This document shows, one piece after another, positions 15,307 through 22,785 of a stretch of DNA of 34,068 nt. The stretch comes from Candidatus Omnitrophota bacterium (GTDB taxonomy: Bacteria; Omnitrophota; Gorgyraeia; JABMRJ01). A model generated the notes under the pieces. The model worked only from the letters and a program-made list of their open reading frames with translations, made no database searches and had not been told where the DNA came from. Where the stretch lies: contig JADHWH010000017.1 of NCBI GenBank assembly GCA_016783555.1, positions 1 through 34,068 on the forward strand. Direction: 5' to 3'. Numbering within the stretch: the stretch's first letter is position 1; each line of letters opens with the position of its first letter. Position numbers and translations under genes: made by a program.

Positions 15307-16317
15307 TTAAAACAATCCCTTTATGACCGCGCCGCACTTTGAGCATTTCGAATCTTTTAAGCCTGCGTTCTCTGCCGCAAACCCTGATCTCTTTATTAAA
15401 AGCGCACTACAATTATAGCACATAGTATTATCCGATTCACCTAAAACATTACCGATATAGATATAGCGCAACCCCGCCTCTCTTCCTATCGCCTCTGCTC
15501 TCTTTAGCGTCTTTAAGGGCGTCGGCTCTGAACGCGCGTATTCGTAATCCGGATGAAACCGGCTTATATGCCAGGGAATATCTATATCGACACCGGCTAT
15601 AAATCCGGCTATATCCCTTAACTCCTCGTCGGAGTCATTCTTACCCGGCAGAACCAAGGTCGTAATCTCAACCCAGATGCCCAATCTCTTCATAATCTTA
15701 ATCGATTCTAATACGGGCTCAAGGGCTGCCTTGCAGATATCCTTGTAGAAATCCTCGCGGAATGACTTCAAATCGACATTGCAGGCATCGAGATACGGCT
15801 TGATGGTCCCAAGCGCTTCTTCTGTCATGAAGCCGTTGGTTACAAAACTGTTATATAATCCTTCTTTTTTCGCTATCCGCGCCGTTTCATACGCGTACTC
15901 GAAGAATATCGTCGGTTCTGTATAGGTATATGATATACCCCTGCACCCGCCTTTTTTGGCCTCGCGCACCACCTCTTCGGGTTTTAATTCATATCCCGAC
16001 ATATCCGGCGCGACTCTTTTGTTAGACTGGGAGATCTGCCAATTCTGGCAGAAGCCGCATCTAAAATTGCATCCGACCGTAGCTATAGAATATGATCTCG
16101 TTCCAGGAAAAAAATGATAAAGAGGTTTCTTTTCTATGGGGTCTACATGGGATGCTATCACTTCGCCGAATACATGGGTATATAGCTTACCTTCTCTATT
16201 CTCTCTTACGCCGCAGAACCCGAATTGTGAATCAGCGATCTTGCAATGATGGTTACAGAGATAGCAATGGACCTTCTTACCCTTAAGCTTCTCATATAAC
16301 ATCGCTTCTTTCATCAT
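15307..16317 (-). CDS. amrS: AmrS-like radical SAM enzyme (COG1180, AmmeMemoRadiSam type)
   Basis: About 336 residues. The radical SAM cluster motif CNFRCGFC is present, with SYTYTEPTIFFEY and HISRFHPDYEY downstream, all typical of AmrS/PflA-like activases. A cysteine-rich N-terminal segment (CYLCNHHCKI) and a C-terminal zinc-like set (CYNC...CSKC) are also seen. AmrA and AmrB partner genes are absent here. The ORF can start at TTG 16332, but the ATGs at 16317 and 16314 follow an AAGGA sequence, so I place the start at 16317. It follows hypD by about 20 bases, suggesting co-transcription. The substrate is unknown. Confidence 0.88.
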   Translation of the reverse strand: MMKEAMLYEKLKGKKVHCYLCNHHCKIADSQFGFCGVRENREGKLYTHVFGEVIASHVDPIEKKPLYHFFPGTRSYSIATVGCNFRCGFCQNWQISQSNKRVAPDMSGYELKPEEVVREAKKGGCRGISYTYTEPTIFFEYAYETARIAKKEGLYNSFVTNGFMTEEALGTIKPYLDACNVDLKSFREDFYKDICKAALEPVLESIKIMKRLGIWVEITTLVLPGKNDSDEELRDIAGFIAGVDIDIPWHISRFHPDYEYARSEPTPLKTLKRAEAIGREAGLRYIYIGNVLGESDNTMCYNCSALLIKRSGFAAENAGLKDSKCSKCGAVIKGLF

Positions 16318-16338
16318 ATCCTTAACCGCCAACCCGCT

Positions 16339-17424
16339 TTACTTATACATAAAGTAGGCGCTGCATGCGCCTTCAGATGAAACCATGCACGGACCGACAG
16401 GATGTCCGGGGGTACACCCCTTGCCGAAGAGCCTGCAGTCTGTCGGGACCCTCTTTCCCTTTAAGACCTCGCCGCAGATACACCCTTTTTTATCGCGCGG
16501 CCTTTTAGGCAATCTTATTTTAAAATTCTCCTCGGAATTGAAACTACGAAAATCTTTCTTGATCGCAAGCCCGCTTGCCGGGATAACGCCGATACCGCGC
16601 CATTCTGAATCGGCCGTCTTAAAGACCTCTTTCATAAGCAGTTGCGCGAGCCTGTTTCCCGTCGGCCTGACTACCCTGTCATACTGAATCTCCACTATGG
16701 GATCTTTCTTTACAACCTGCCTTATCAGCATATAGATACCCTGCATGATATCGAGCGGCTCAAAACCGGCTATCACGCAGGGGATTTTATAACTCTTGCT
16801 TATGAAACCATATGGCCGCGAGCCTATTATAGCGCTTACATGCGCCGGCAATATGAACCCGTCCAGATTAACGTCCCTGTCGCTTATAAGCGCCTTTAAC
16901 GCGGGGGGCATTACCTTGTGGCCGCAGAGCACAAAGAAGTTTTTTATTCTCTTCTTCTTTGCCTCCTTTATAGCCGCTGCGATTGTAGGGGCTGTCGTTT
17001 CAAAACCAATACCCAAAAATACTATTTTCTTATCAGGATGCTTTACGGCCAACCCCAGCGCATCGAGGGCAGAATATACAATCTTTACATTCCCCCTTTC
17101 CGATCTTACCTCCCTTAAAGACGATCTTGACCCGGGGACGTTCACCATATCGCCGAAAGTAGCTATTACTACGTCTCTCAATCCGGAATAAGAAATTGCC
17201 TTATCGATGTAAGACGTGGGCGTAACGCAGACAGGGCATCCTGGACCGGAGAGGAGTCTTACATTAGGCGGTAAAAGAGCCTTTAAGCCGAACCTCGCTA
17301 TTGCCATAGTATGCGTCCCGCAGACCTCCATGAATCTATATTCTCTTCTTTCCGCGGCTTTCTTTATCTCATCCGCCAGAATCTTTATCAATCTTTTGTC
17401 TCTATACTCGTCGATATACTTCAC
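16339..17424 (-). CDS. hypD: Hydrogenase maturation protein HypD
   Basis: About 361 residues. HypD is an Fe-S scaffold that, with HypC, assembles the Fe(CN)2CO unit. Conserved segments include MEVCGTHTMAIARFG, SGPGCPVCVTP, VLCGHKVMPPA and the cysteine-rich C-terminus with GEVLKGKRVPTDC and CTPGHPVGPCMVS. I choose GTG at 17424, giving MKYIDEYRD as in other HypD proteins. GGAGG lies nine bases upstream. Both the GTG and the GGAGG are in a palindromic repeat arm (17424-17530). An in-frame ATG at 17442 would add six repeat-derived residues. Confidence 0.96.
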   Translation of the reverse strand: MKYIDEYRDKRLIKILADEIKKAAERREYRFMEVCGTHTMAIARFGLKALLPPNVRLLSGPGCPVCVTPTSYIDKAISYSGLRDVVIATFGDMVNVPGSRSSLREVRSERGNVKIVYSALDALGLAVKHPDKKIVFLGIGFETTAPTIAAAIKEAKKKRIKNFFVLCGHKVMPPALKALISDRDVNLDGFILPAHVSAIIGSRPYGFISKSYKIPCVIAGFEPLDIMQGIYMLIRQVVKKDPIVEIQYDRVVRPTGNRLAQLLMKEVFKTADSEWRGIGVIPASGLAIKKDFRSFNSEENFKIRLPKRPRDKKGCICGEVLKGKRVPTDCRLFGKGCTPGHPVGPCMVSSEGACSAYFMYK

Positions 17425-17530
17425 CCCGTTAGACCTCCTCATTACTCTTCTGCCTGTAGGGCAGGCTAAAGCCTGCCCTACAAGTCCTGAGTATTATCTC
17501 CCCTCAGCCTCTATTAGAGGTCTAACGGGG
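17422..17530. repeat. CCCCGTTAGACCT palindromic repeat, copy 2, with nested palindrome
   Basis: Arms CCCCGTTAGACCT (17424-17436) and AGGTCTAACGGGG (17518-17530) are identical to those of copy 1. The 81-base interior contains a second perfect palindrome, TGTAGGGCAGGC-TAAA-GCCTGCCCTACA (17455-17482). On the minus strand the left arm provides the GGAGG and GTG start of hypD. Confidence 0.93.
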
Positions 17531-17534
17531 TTCA

Positions 17535-17576
17535 CCCCGTTAGACCTCTTCGTCATCTTTCAAAGGTCTAACGGGG
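17535..17576. repeat. CCCCGTTAGACCT palindromic repeat, copy 3
   Basis: Arms 17535-17547 and 17564-17576 are perfect 13-mers around a 16-base loop. It begins directly after the hypC stop codon (TGA at 17580-17578); together copies 2 and 3 make up the whole hypC-hypD gap. Confidence 0.92.
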
Positions 17577-17577
17577 T

Positions 17578-17790
17578 TCATAGCCTAAGCTTTTTATAAA
17601 GCGTTATGGTCTCCGCCGCCCTTTTTTTGTCAATCTTCTCTATGGCAAAACCTGCGTGAATAATAACAAAATCTCCGATATCTACTTCTTTTAAAAATCG
17701 CAAGTCTACTTCCCTCTTAAGGCCTTCGGTTCTCGCGATTGCCTTTTTATCATCTATCTTTATTATCTCCATCGGGATACCCAGGCACAT
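17578..17790 (-). CDS. hypC: Hydrogenase maturation chaperone HypC
   Basis: A 70-residue HypC/HupF family protein. The N-terminus MCLGIPMEI carries the essential Cys2, which with HypD holds the Fe(CN)2CO precursor and delivers it to the large subunit. The central DLRFLKEVDIGDFVIIHAGFAIEKID segment (residues 29-54) is family-typical. A GAGG site eight bases upstream of the ATG at 17790 lies at the edge of repeat copy 4. It follows the hypF stop by two bases. Confidence 0.96.
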   Translation of the reverse strand: MCLGIPMEIIKIDDKKAIARTEGLKREVDLRFLKEVDIGDFVIIHAGFAIEKIDKKRAAETITLYKKLRL

Positions 17791-17792
17791 AT

Positions 17793-18941
17793 CTAGTTCC
17801 TCGCCCCGTTAGACCTCTTCGTTATATTTGAAGGTCTAACGGGGCTCGCTAGGGCTATTGCGGCCTGCCCCACAGAAATGCCGGCGTCTGTCGCCGGGAA
17901 GGCGCGATGCGTATAGAGATCAAAGCCCGAATGATTGAGCAGCGCAAGCGCTTTTTCAAATAGCAGTCTATTTTGAAAGACTCCGCCGCCGAACGCCACT
18001 CTCTTTATGCCGCTCTCTCTTCTTAAACTCCTGCATACAGTTAATATAATATTGCTTATGCTGTTATGAAACCGCGCTGCGATTATAGGCGGCCCTATCC
18101 CATCTTCAATATCTCTTACAATACCCCTTATCATCTCTTTAACGTCAATAACGTAGATACCCTTTCTTCTTATGACATTATTTTTGTACCTTCCTTTTTC
18201 GCCGAATGCCTCTTGAGCGGATTTCTGCAGATCTATAGCCGCTTCGGCTTCAAAATTTACCTTAAATATGCAGAGTATTATCGATGAGACGGCATCGAAG
18301 AGCCTGCCCACGCTGCTTGTGAGAGGTGAGTTTATCTTTCTCTCCACGGCATATTTTAATTTATGCCAATCGTCTTTATTAAGCCTTCTTACAAATGGTA
18401 TCTTCAAATCCAGAAATTTATCCCCAAAACTATTCTGTAAGTAAGCCGCCGCCATCCTCCATGGTTCTGCCACGGCTTTATCTCCGCCCGGCATGGGAAG
18501 ATACTCAAGGTGGGCCGCCCTCTTAAAACTCTTAAATGTGGATATTAGAAATTCGCCGCCCCATATGCTGCCATCAGGGCCGTATCCTGTGCCGTCGAAC
18601 GCGACACCTATCACCCTGCCCTTTAAGTCGTTATCCCTCATGCAGCTCGCTATGTGGGCGTGGTGATGCTGGACTTTAAATAGCCTTGCGCTATCGGGCA
18701 TTATCTCCTCGGCGAGGTCTGTAGAATTATAACCCGGATGCATATCAGAGACTATTATCCCGGGGCTTGATCTCTTTAATTCACGCTTTACGGCTTTCTC
18801 GAACCTCGAGAAGTTATCGTAATCGGCCAAATCCCCGAAGTCCCTGCTCACAATAAGCCTGCGCCCTTTCTGAAGGGCATAGACTCCCTTAGACTCCGCC
18901 CCTAACGCCAATACCGTCTCTCTAACTCTGCGCTTCTTCAT
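17793..18941 (-). CDS. hypF: HypF C-terminal half only (Kae1-like carbamoyltransferase domain)
   Basis: A 382-residue protein, about half of normal HypF (about 750). Only the Kae1-like domain that transfers carbamoyl to HypE is present: VLALGAESKGVYAL at the start, metal-binding HHHAH (about 92-96), VAFDGTGYGPDGSIWGGEF and AFGGGVFQNRLL. The acylphosphatase, zinc-finger and YrdC domains that make carbamoyl-AMP are absent, and the upstream 166 bases hold only a promoter and a repeat. Either the N-terminal half is a separate gene elsewhere or the protein uses another source of activated carbamoyl. The last 16 residues (from PVRPSN) are encoded by a palindromic repeat (17804-17844). Confidence 0.9.
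   Translation of the reverse strand: MKKRRVRETVLALGAESKGVYALQKGRRLIVSRDFGDLADYDNFSRFEKAVKRELKRSSPGIIVSDMHPGYNSTDLAEEIMPDSARLFKVQHHHAHIASCMRDNDLKGRVIGVAFDGTGYGPDGSIWGGEFLISTFKSFKRAAHLEYLPMPGGDKAVAEPWRMAAAYLQNSFGDKFLDLKIPFVRRLNKDDWHKLKYAVERKINSPLTSSVGRLFDAVSSIILCIFKVNFEAEAAIDLQKSAQEAFGEKGRYKNNVIRRKGIYVIDVKEMIRGIVRDIEDGIGPPIIAARFHNSISNIILTVCRSLRRESGIKRVAFGGGVFQNRLLFEKALALLNHSGFDLYTHRAFPATDAGISVGQAAIALASPVRPSNITKRSNGARN
17804..17844. repeat. CCCCGTTAGACCT palindromic repeat, copy 4, inside hypF 3' end
   Basis: Arms 17804-17816 and 17832-17844 are perfect 13-mers around a 15-base loop. Unlike the other copies it is translated, forming the C-terminal extension of the HypF-like protein after the natural end ISVGQAAIALAS. 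Bases just outside the arm give the GAGG site of hypC. Confidence 0.9.
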
Positions 18942-18949
18942 AGCATTAT

Positions 18950-18978
18950 ATTATACCAAATAGCAAGCCACATTTGAA
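18950..18978 (-). promoter_or_regulatory. Extended -10 promoter of hypF operon
   Basis: On the minus strand TTCAAA (18978-18973) and TATAAT (18955-18950) are 17 bases apart, and the -10 box is preceded by TG-G (extended -10). A second overlapping TATAAT lies at 18950-18945. The ATG of hypF is only eight bases past the first -10 box, so the message would have almost no leader. Confidence 0.7.
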
Positions 18979-19000
18979 ATAATTTGTAAGGGGGCTGACT

Positions 19001-19103
19001 ATAGTGTAAAGTTTAAAGCGCCGCCGACATGTCCGCCGTAGCCTTGGCGAAGGCGGAAGGCGGCACCACAGCTTTGCGCTTTTCGCTTTGCACTTTACGC
19101 TAT
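19001..19103. repeat. Long imperfect palindrome with nested TCCGCC...GGCGGA element
   Basis: Outer arms ATAGTGTAAAGTTTAAAGCGC (19001-19021, split as ATAGTGTAAAG and TTTAAAGCGC) and 19076-19103 (ending CACTTTACGCTAT) pair imperfectly. Inside, TCCGCCGTAGCC-TT-GGCGAAGGCGGA (19032-19057) is a smaller palindrome whose ends match the element at 9695-9743. It fills the gap between the arginine decarboxylase stop (19108) and the hypF promoter. Confidence 0.8.
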
Positions 19104-19107
19104 CGTT

Positions 19108-19677
19108 TTAGAATAAAAAGACGGCGGCGGCGATAACAGTAGAGTACCATCCGTTAGTGCCGATGACGGTGGATTGGGTAATATTGGTAGTGCGGACAAT
19201 CTTGTCGCTTATCCTAAAGGTCTCCTTCTTTTCGTCCCAGCCACGGTCTTCGTCAAATTCCAGGCCCAGGGTGGACGCAAGCATAGCGGCAGCTAAGTCT
19301 TCGGCGTAATCCCCCGCTGCCTCCTCGGTCTCTCCGTAGGCGTGATGTTCGCTTAAGTAACCGTATGCGTCTTTATCGGCGGGTATGGCGCATCCGATGG
19401 AGGCCGCGATAAGCCTGTGCGGCTCGCGGCCGGAGCATTTAGCCAGGACGGCGAACGTGACCATGCCGGGGATGAGCTCCTTAAGACCTTCATTCTTTGA
19501 GATAGTCTTGCAATTGGGCGGGAAGATGCTTGAGACGTGCACGATATTGCATTTTTCTATGCCGCCGTCTCGCAGGGCAAGCTCATAGGACCTGAGCTCT
19601 TCCTTATGAGAACCGACGCCCTTGGTAAGAAACATCTTCTTGGGGACTAATATCTTCTTGCCGGCGGTCAGTATCAC
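19108..19677 (-). CDS. pdaD: Pyruvoyl-dependent arginine decarboxylase
   Basis: A 189-residue proenzyme that converts arginine to agmatine. The self-cleavage site Ser49-Ser50 lies in [10 protein letters not shown], where the second serine becomes the pyruvoyl group; the glycine-rich N-terminal segment [22 protein letters not shown] and the C-terminal [11 protein letters not shown] are family-typical. The start is GTG at 19677, overlapping the agmatinase stop (GTGA). Together with agmatinase it forms a two-step route from arginine to putrescine. No spermidine synthase gene is in the window. Confidence 0.95.
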   Translation of the reverse strand: MILTAGKKILVPKKMFLTKGVGSHKEELRSYELALRDGGIEKCNIVHVSSIFPPNCKTISKNEGLKELIPGMVTFAVLAKCSGREPHRLIAASIGCAIPADKDAYGYLSEHHAYGETEEAAGDYAEDLAAAMLASTLGLEFDEDRGWDEKKETFRISDKIVRTTNITQSTVIGTNGWYSTVIAAAVFLF

Positions 19678-20603
19678 GTATTATTATTTTCCTTTTTAGG
19701 AGAAATTCTTTTATCGTTTAAGAGAAAATTATACCCCAGGATCTTATATATAAGTTTTGCTGCCATAAAATCGGGCGCTATCATATCTTTGATAGGGGTA
19801 AGCTCCACAACATCAAAACCAACGATATTCTTATACTGCATTATAAAACGGATGAGATCCAAGACCTCATACCATCCCAATCCGCCCGGTTCGGGGGCGC
19901 CGACAGAAGGCATGATAGAGGGGTCAAAGACATCGAGGTCTATGCTTAAATATACGTTTTCGGAAAGGGCGTCTTTTATCTTCTCCCTCCAATTGGGAAT
20001 ATCGAGTATATCGTAGACACTGAATACCGTTACATTTGGATTCGGAAGAAAACTCTTGTCTTCCTTTGACAGATTTCTTGTGCCTACTATGACGGTATGG
20101 CACATCTCGCTTATGCGCCTTGCGACGCAGGCATGGTTAAAGCCGGTATTGTTATAGGTATCCCGAAGGTCGTGGTGGGCATCCAGATAGAATACGCTTA
20201 AATCTTTATAACTCTTCTGCATGGCCTTCACGGCACCTATGGCTACCGTGTGTTCACCCCCGACGGTAACAGGGAATTTAGAATCTTTTATTAAAGATGT
20301 TATTCTTTTCTCAACCTTCGATACCATCTCCTCTGGGGCAAGATTCTGCACCTCCGGCGCATCTATTGTATGGATTCCTATTTTATAGGTATCCTTTCCG
20401 ATCTCCTCATCAAAAAGCTCTATGTTGCCCGAGGCATTTATTATAGCGGCCGGCCCTTCTTCTGTCCCTTTCCTATAGGTAACGGTCTTCCCGTACGGCA
20501 CAGGCACTATTACCACCTTAGACTTTTCATAAATAAAACAGCTGTTGTCCTGGCCGCCGAACCTCGCCTGAACAAACTCCTCTTGAGATATCTTATCTTC
20601 CAT
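19674..20603 (-). CDS. speB: Agmatinase (ureohydrolase family)
   Basis: A 309-residue enzyme that splits agmatine into putrescine and urea. All manganese ligands of the ureohydrolase fold are visible: His118 (GGEHT), Asp141, His143 and Asp145 (DAHHDLRD), and Asp222 and Asp224 ([10 protein letters not shown]). Family segments [19 protein letters not shown] and GFDVVELTP are also present. The ATG at 20603 overlaps the upstream methyltransferase gene by 11 bases, and its stop overlaps pdaD, so the three genes are translationally coupled. Substrate preference (agmatine over arginine) rests mainly on the pdaD neighbour. Confidence 0.94.
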   Translation of the reverse strand: MEDKISQEEFVQARFGGQDNSCFIYEKSKVVIVPVPYGKTVTYRKGTEEGPAAIINASGNIELFDEEIGKDTYKIGIHTIDAPEVQNLAPEEMVSKVEKRITSLIKDSKFPVTVGGEHTVAIGAVKAMQKSYKDLSVFYLDAHHDLRDTYNNTGFNHACVARRISEMCHTVIVGTRNLSKEDKSFLPNPNVTVFSVYDILDIPNWREKIKDALSENVYLSIDLDVFDPSIMPSVGAPEPGGLGWYEVLDLIRFIMQYKNIVGFDVVELTPIKDMIAPDFMAAKLIYKILGYNFLLNDKRISPKKENNNT

Positions 20604-21648
20604 AAATCTCCTTTAATCTATTTGAAACAGCTATATTAAGATCTAAAACGCGGTCGGCCTCTTCGATATCCATCGTGCCCAAGCCGCAGCTCGGTGTAAC
20701 CATGAGCGAATCTAAAATCTGGCCTTCTTTAATGCCTTTTTTTGTCAAATACCCAAAGCCTTCTTTTAGTCTCTCTATAAGGCCGTCTTCTTTCTCCCTC
20801 TTTATCGCGTCGGAAGTCGGCGATATGCCCCATGCCAACACTCCCCCGTTGTTTAAAAAGTTCTTTACGGCCTCCGGATAAAGTGATATAGACTTTGGAT
20901 AGTTATACGCATCGAAGTTTAATATATCCAGATCCAGCCCCAAAAGGATCGACCAGTCGGTGTTGCCGCAGCAATGTATACCCGCGAGCGCGCCCTCTTC
21001 GTGTATAGCCGCCACGATCTCTCTTATCTTTGTCGTTACGTCCTCGGTCTTTATATTGATCACGCTTGAACCTATCGACACAAGATACGGCTCATCAATA
21101 AAGATTATCACGTCGCTAAAAACGCTCTTTAGTCTTCTTATCTGGTACTTCGCCTTTATGGCCAATACCTTTACCAGCGTCTCCGAAAGCTCCGGATGGT
21201 ACAAGATAGACTGCTTATTCTCATCGGTAACCGAGAGCCCGAAGCTTATCGGCCCCGTAATATGGCCCTTCAAGAAAGAGACATTTTTCAAATCTGCATT
21301 CTCAGCCAGAGAGAGAAACGCGTGAAACCCCGCCGCGGCCTTTTTCGTTATTGAAAAATACTCGCAGTCCTCTTCAAGGATTCTCTGGTAGGTCTTCTCT
21401 ATCTCACCCAATAAATCTTTAGAGGTATCGATCCATACCTTATTTTTCGCTTCATCAATCACGGCGCAGGGGAAGCCCTCCAGAAACTGCGCATACATAT
21501 TTTCAAAGAACGCGCGTTTAGGCATCTGCGGCCAGAAAGGTATCTCTTTGTAATTTTTTAGTATATTTTTACAAACCGCGACTTCATCAGTATGCGGGAC
21601 GCTTCCTATCGCAGTCGCGTAAAATTTTTTTTTCAACTTTTCTTTCAT
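20593..21648 (-). CDS. MetE-core/UroD-fold zinc methyltransferase
   Basis: A 351-residue protein of COG0620, the catalytic half of cobalamin-independent methionine synthase without the N-terminal folate domain. It starts with ATAIGSVPHTD and has GHITGPISFG. Zinc ligands can be placed at His225 and Cys227 (GIHCCGNTDW) and Cys321 (TPSCGLG). The glutamate ligand of MetE appears replaced by aspartate (Asp246 in NFDAY), so exact function is uncertain: it could be a folate-independent methionine synthase or another methyltransferase. It heads the polyamine operon, and a homocysteine-associated gene pair lies 9 kb away. A near-leaderless promoter precedes the ATG. Confidence 0.8.
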   Translation of the reverse strand: MKEKLKKKFYATAIGSVPHTDEVAVCKNILKNYKEIPFWPQMPKRAFFENMYAQFLEGFPCAVIDEAKNKVWIDTSKDLLGEIEKTYQRILEEDCEYFSITKKAAAGFHAFLSLAENADLKNVSFLKGHITGPISFGLSVTDENKQSILYHPELSETLVKVLAIKAKYQIRRLKSVFSDVIIFIDEPYLVSIGSSVINIKTEDVTTKIREIVAAIHEEGALAGIHCCGNTDWSILLGLDLDILNFDAYNYPKSISLYPEAVKNFLNNGGVLAWGISPTSDAIKREKEDGLIERLKEGFGYLTKKGIKEGQILDSLMVTPSCGLGTMDIEEADRVLDLNIAVSNRLKEIYGR

Positions 21649-21658
21649 TTACAAAACA

Positions 21659-21687
21659 AATATATCATAAAAAAATTACTTTTGCAA
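21659..21687 (-). promoter_or_regulatory. Promoter of the methyltransferase-speB-pdaD operon
   Basis: On the minus strand TTGCAA (21687-21682) and TATATT (21664-21659) are 17 bases apart, with TG-A directly before the -10 box (extended -10). The ATG is 10 bases past the -10 box, so the leader would be only a few bases, as at hypF. Confidence 0.7.
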
Positions 21688-21724
21688 ACTCCCGCGCAAG
21701 TTTTTTTAAAATTTATTATAAAGG

Positions 21725-22570
21725 CTAAATCTTGAGGGATTGGAGACGCTCGACTCTCTTTTCGATAGGCGGGTGCGTGGAAAACAGCGTTGCCAGGAAA
21801 TTTCCCCTTAAGGGGTTTACGATAAAAAGATGCGCCGTCTGTGGTGATGCGTTCATACGGTGACGCCCGGCGGCGTCATCCAATTTCTTAAGGGCGCCTG
21901 CCAGGCCGTGCGGTGAATGCGCAAAACCCGCTCCCCGCTTGTCTGCGGCATACTCCCGCGTGCGTGATATCGCAAGCTGGACTATCATCGCTGCAACCGG
22001 GGCGAGTATTGCCACCGCCAATAAAGAGAAGATGCTTCCGCCCCTGTTTCTGCCTCTCCCGCCGAATCCGCCGAATATAGCCGCCCACCTCGCCATGCTC
22101 GCAATCATCATGATAGCCCCCGCGACGGTAGCGGCGATGGTCATTATCAGCGTATCTCTATTTTTAATATGGGCCAATTCATGCGCCAAGACGCCTTTTA
22201 ACTCATCCTCCGTTAATAAATTCATTATACCTTTTGTTACGCAGACAGCGGCATGGTCAGGGTCCCTGCCTGTCGCAAAGGCGTTGGGGACTTCCTGCGG
22301 CATTATGTAGACGCGGGGCATGGGGAGTTTCGCATCTATGATCAGATCCTCGATTATGCCGTATAGCTCCGGCGCCTCGTTCTTTGAAATTTCCTTCGCG
22401 GCATACATCTTAAGGACAATCTTATCGCTGAACCAGAAACTGCCGACATTAAGCACGAGCGCGAATGCAAAAGCTATCATCGCCCCTCTCGGCCCGGCAA
22501 ACATATTGCCTATCCCTATAAGCAATAGCGTAAGAGTCAAAAGTAATACAAATGTTTTCATGTAATTCAC
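21725..22570 (-). CDS. htpX: Membrane zinc metalloprotease HtpX
   Basis: About 281 residues of the M48B family, an inner-membrane protease that degrades misfolded membrane proteins. The zinc motif HELAHIKNRD is present, with four hydrophobic segments (two N-terminal, two after the motif), SRTREYAADKRGA with the third ligand, and FSTHPPIEKRVERL at the end. I chose GTG at 22570 because a long Shine-Dalgarno match (GAGAGGTGAT) fits it best. ATGs at 22576 and 22561 are alternatives. It lies alone between the methyltransferase promoter and a large palindromic repeat. Confidence 0.95.
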   Translation of the reverse strand: MNYMKTFVLLLTLTLLLIGIGNMFAGPRGAMIAFAFALVLNVGSFWFSDKIVLKMYAAKEISKNEAPELYGIIEDLIIDAKLPMPRVYIMPQEVPNAFATGRDPDHAAVCVTKGIMNLLTEDELKGVLAHELAHIKNRDTLIMTIAATVAGAIMMIASMARWAAIFGGFGGRGRNRGGSIFSLLAVAILAPVAAMIVQLAISRTREYAADKRGAGFAHSPHGLAGALKKLDDAAGRHRMNASPQTAHLFIVNPLRGNFLATLFSTHPPIEKRVERLQSLKI

Positions 22571-22591
22571 ATCCATCACCTCTCGATATTT

Positions 22592-22784
22592 AAAATTCGA
22601 AATTCGAATATCGAATTTCGAAACAAATTCGAATCACCGAAATTCGAATGACCAAAACGTAATGTTTTAAACATTTGTCCCGTATAAAGTTTCTTCAGAT
22701 GAAATTCTACGGGATCCCGCCAAAAACGGGGAAACATTCGGATTTTGGATTTGTTTCGAATTTCGGATTTCGTGCTTCGAAATT
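22592..22784. repeat. Large TTCGAA-rich palindromic element, copy A, with nested hairpin
   Basis: About 193 bases. Left arm (AAAATTCGAAATTCGAATATC..., through AAACAAATTCGAA) pairs imperfectly with the right arm (GGATTTGTTTCGAATTTCGG...TTCGAAATT). A second hairpin with arms CCCGTA (22679-22684) and TACGGG (22708-22713) and inner TTTC/GAAA is nested inside, making this copy longer than copies B and C. It fills the gap from HtpX to the GH94-type gene and abuts the latter's stop codon (22786). Confidence 0.85.
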
Positions 22785-22785
22785 A

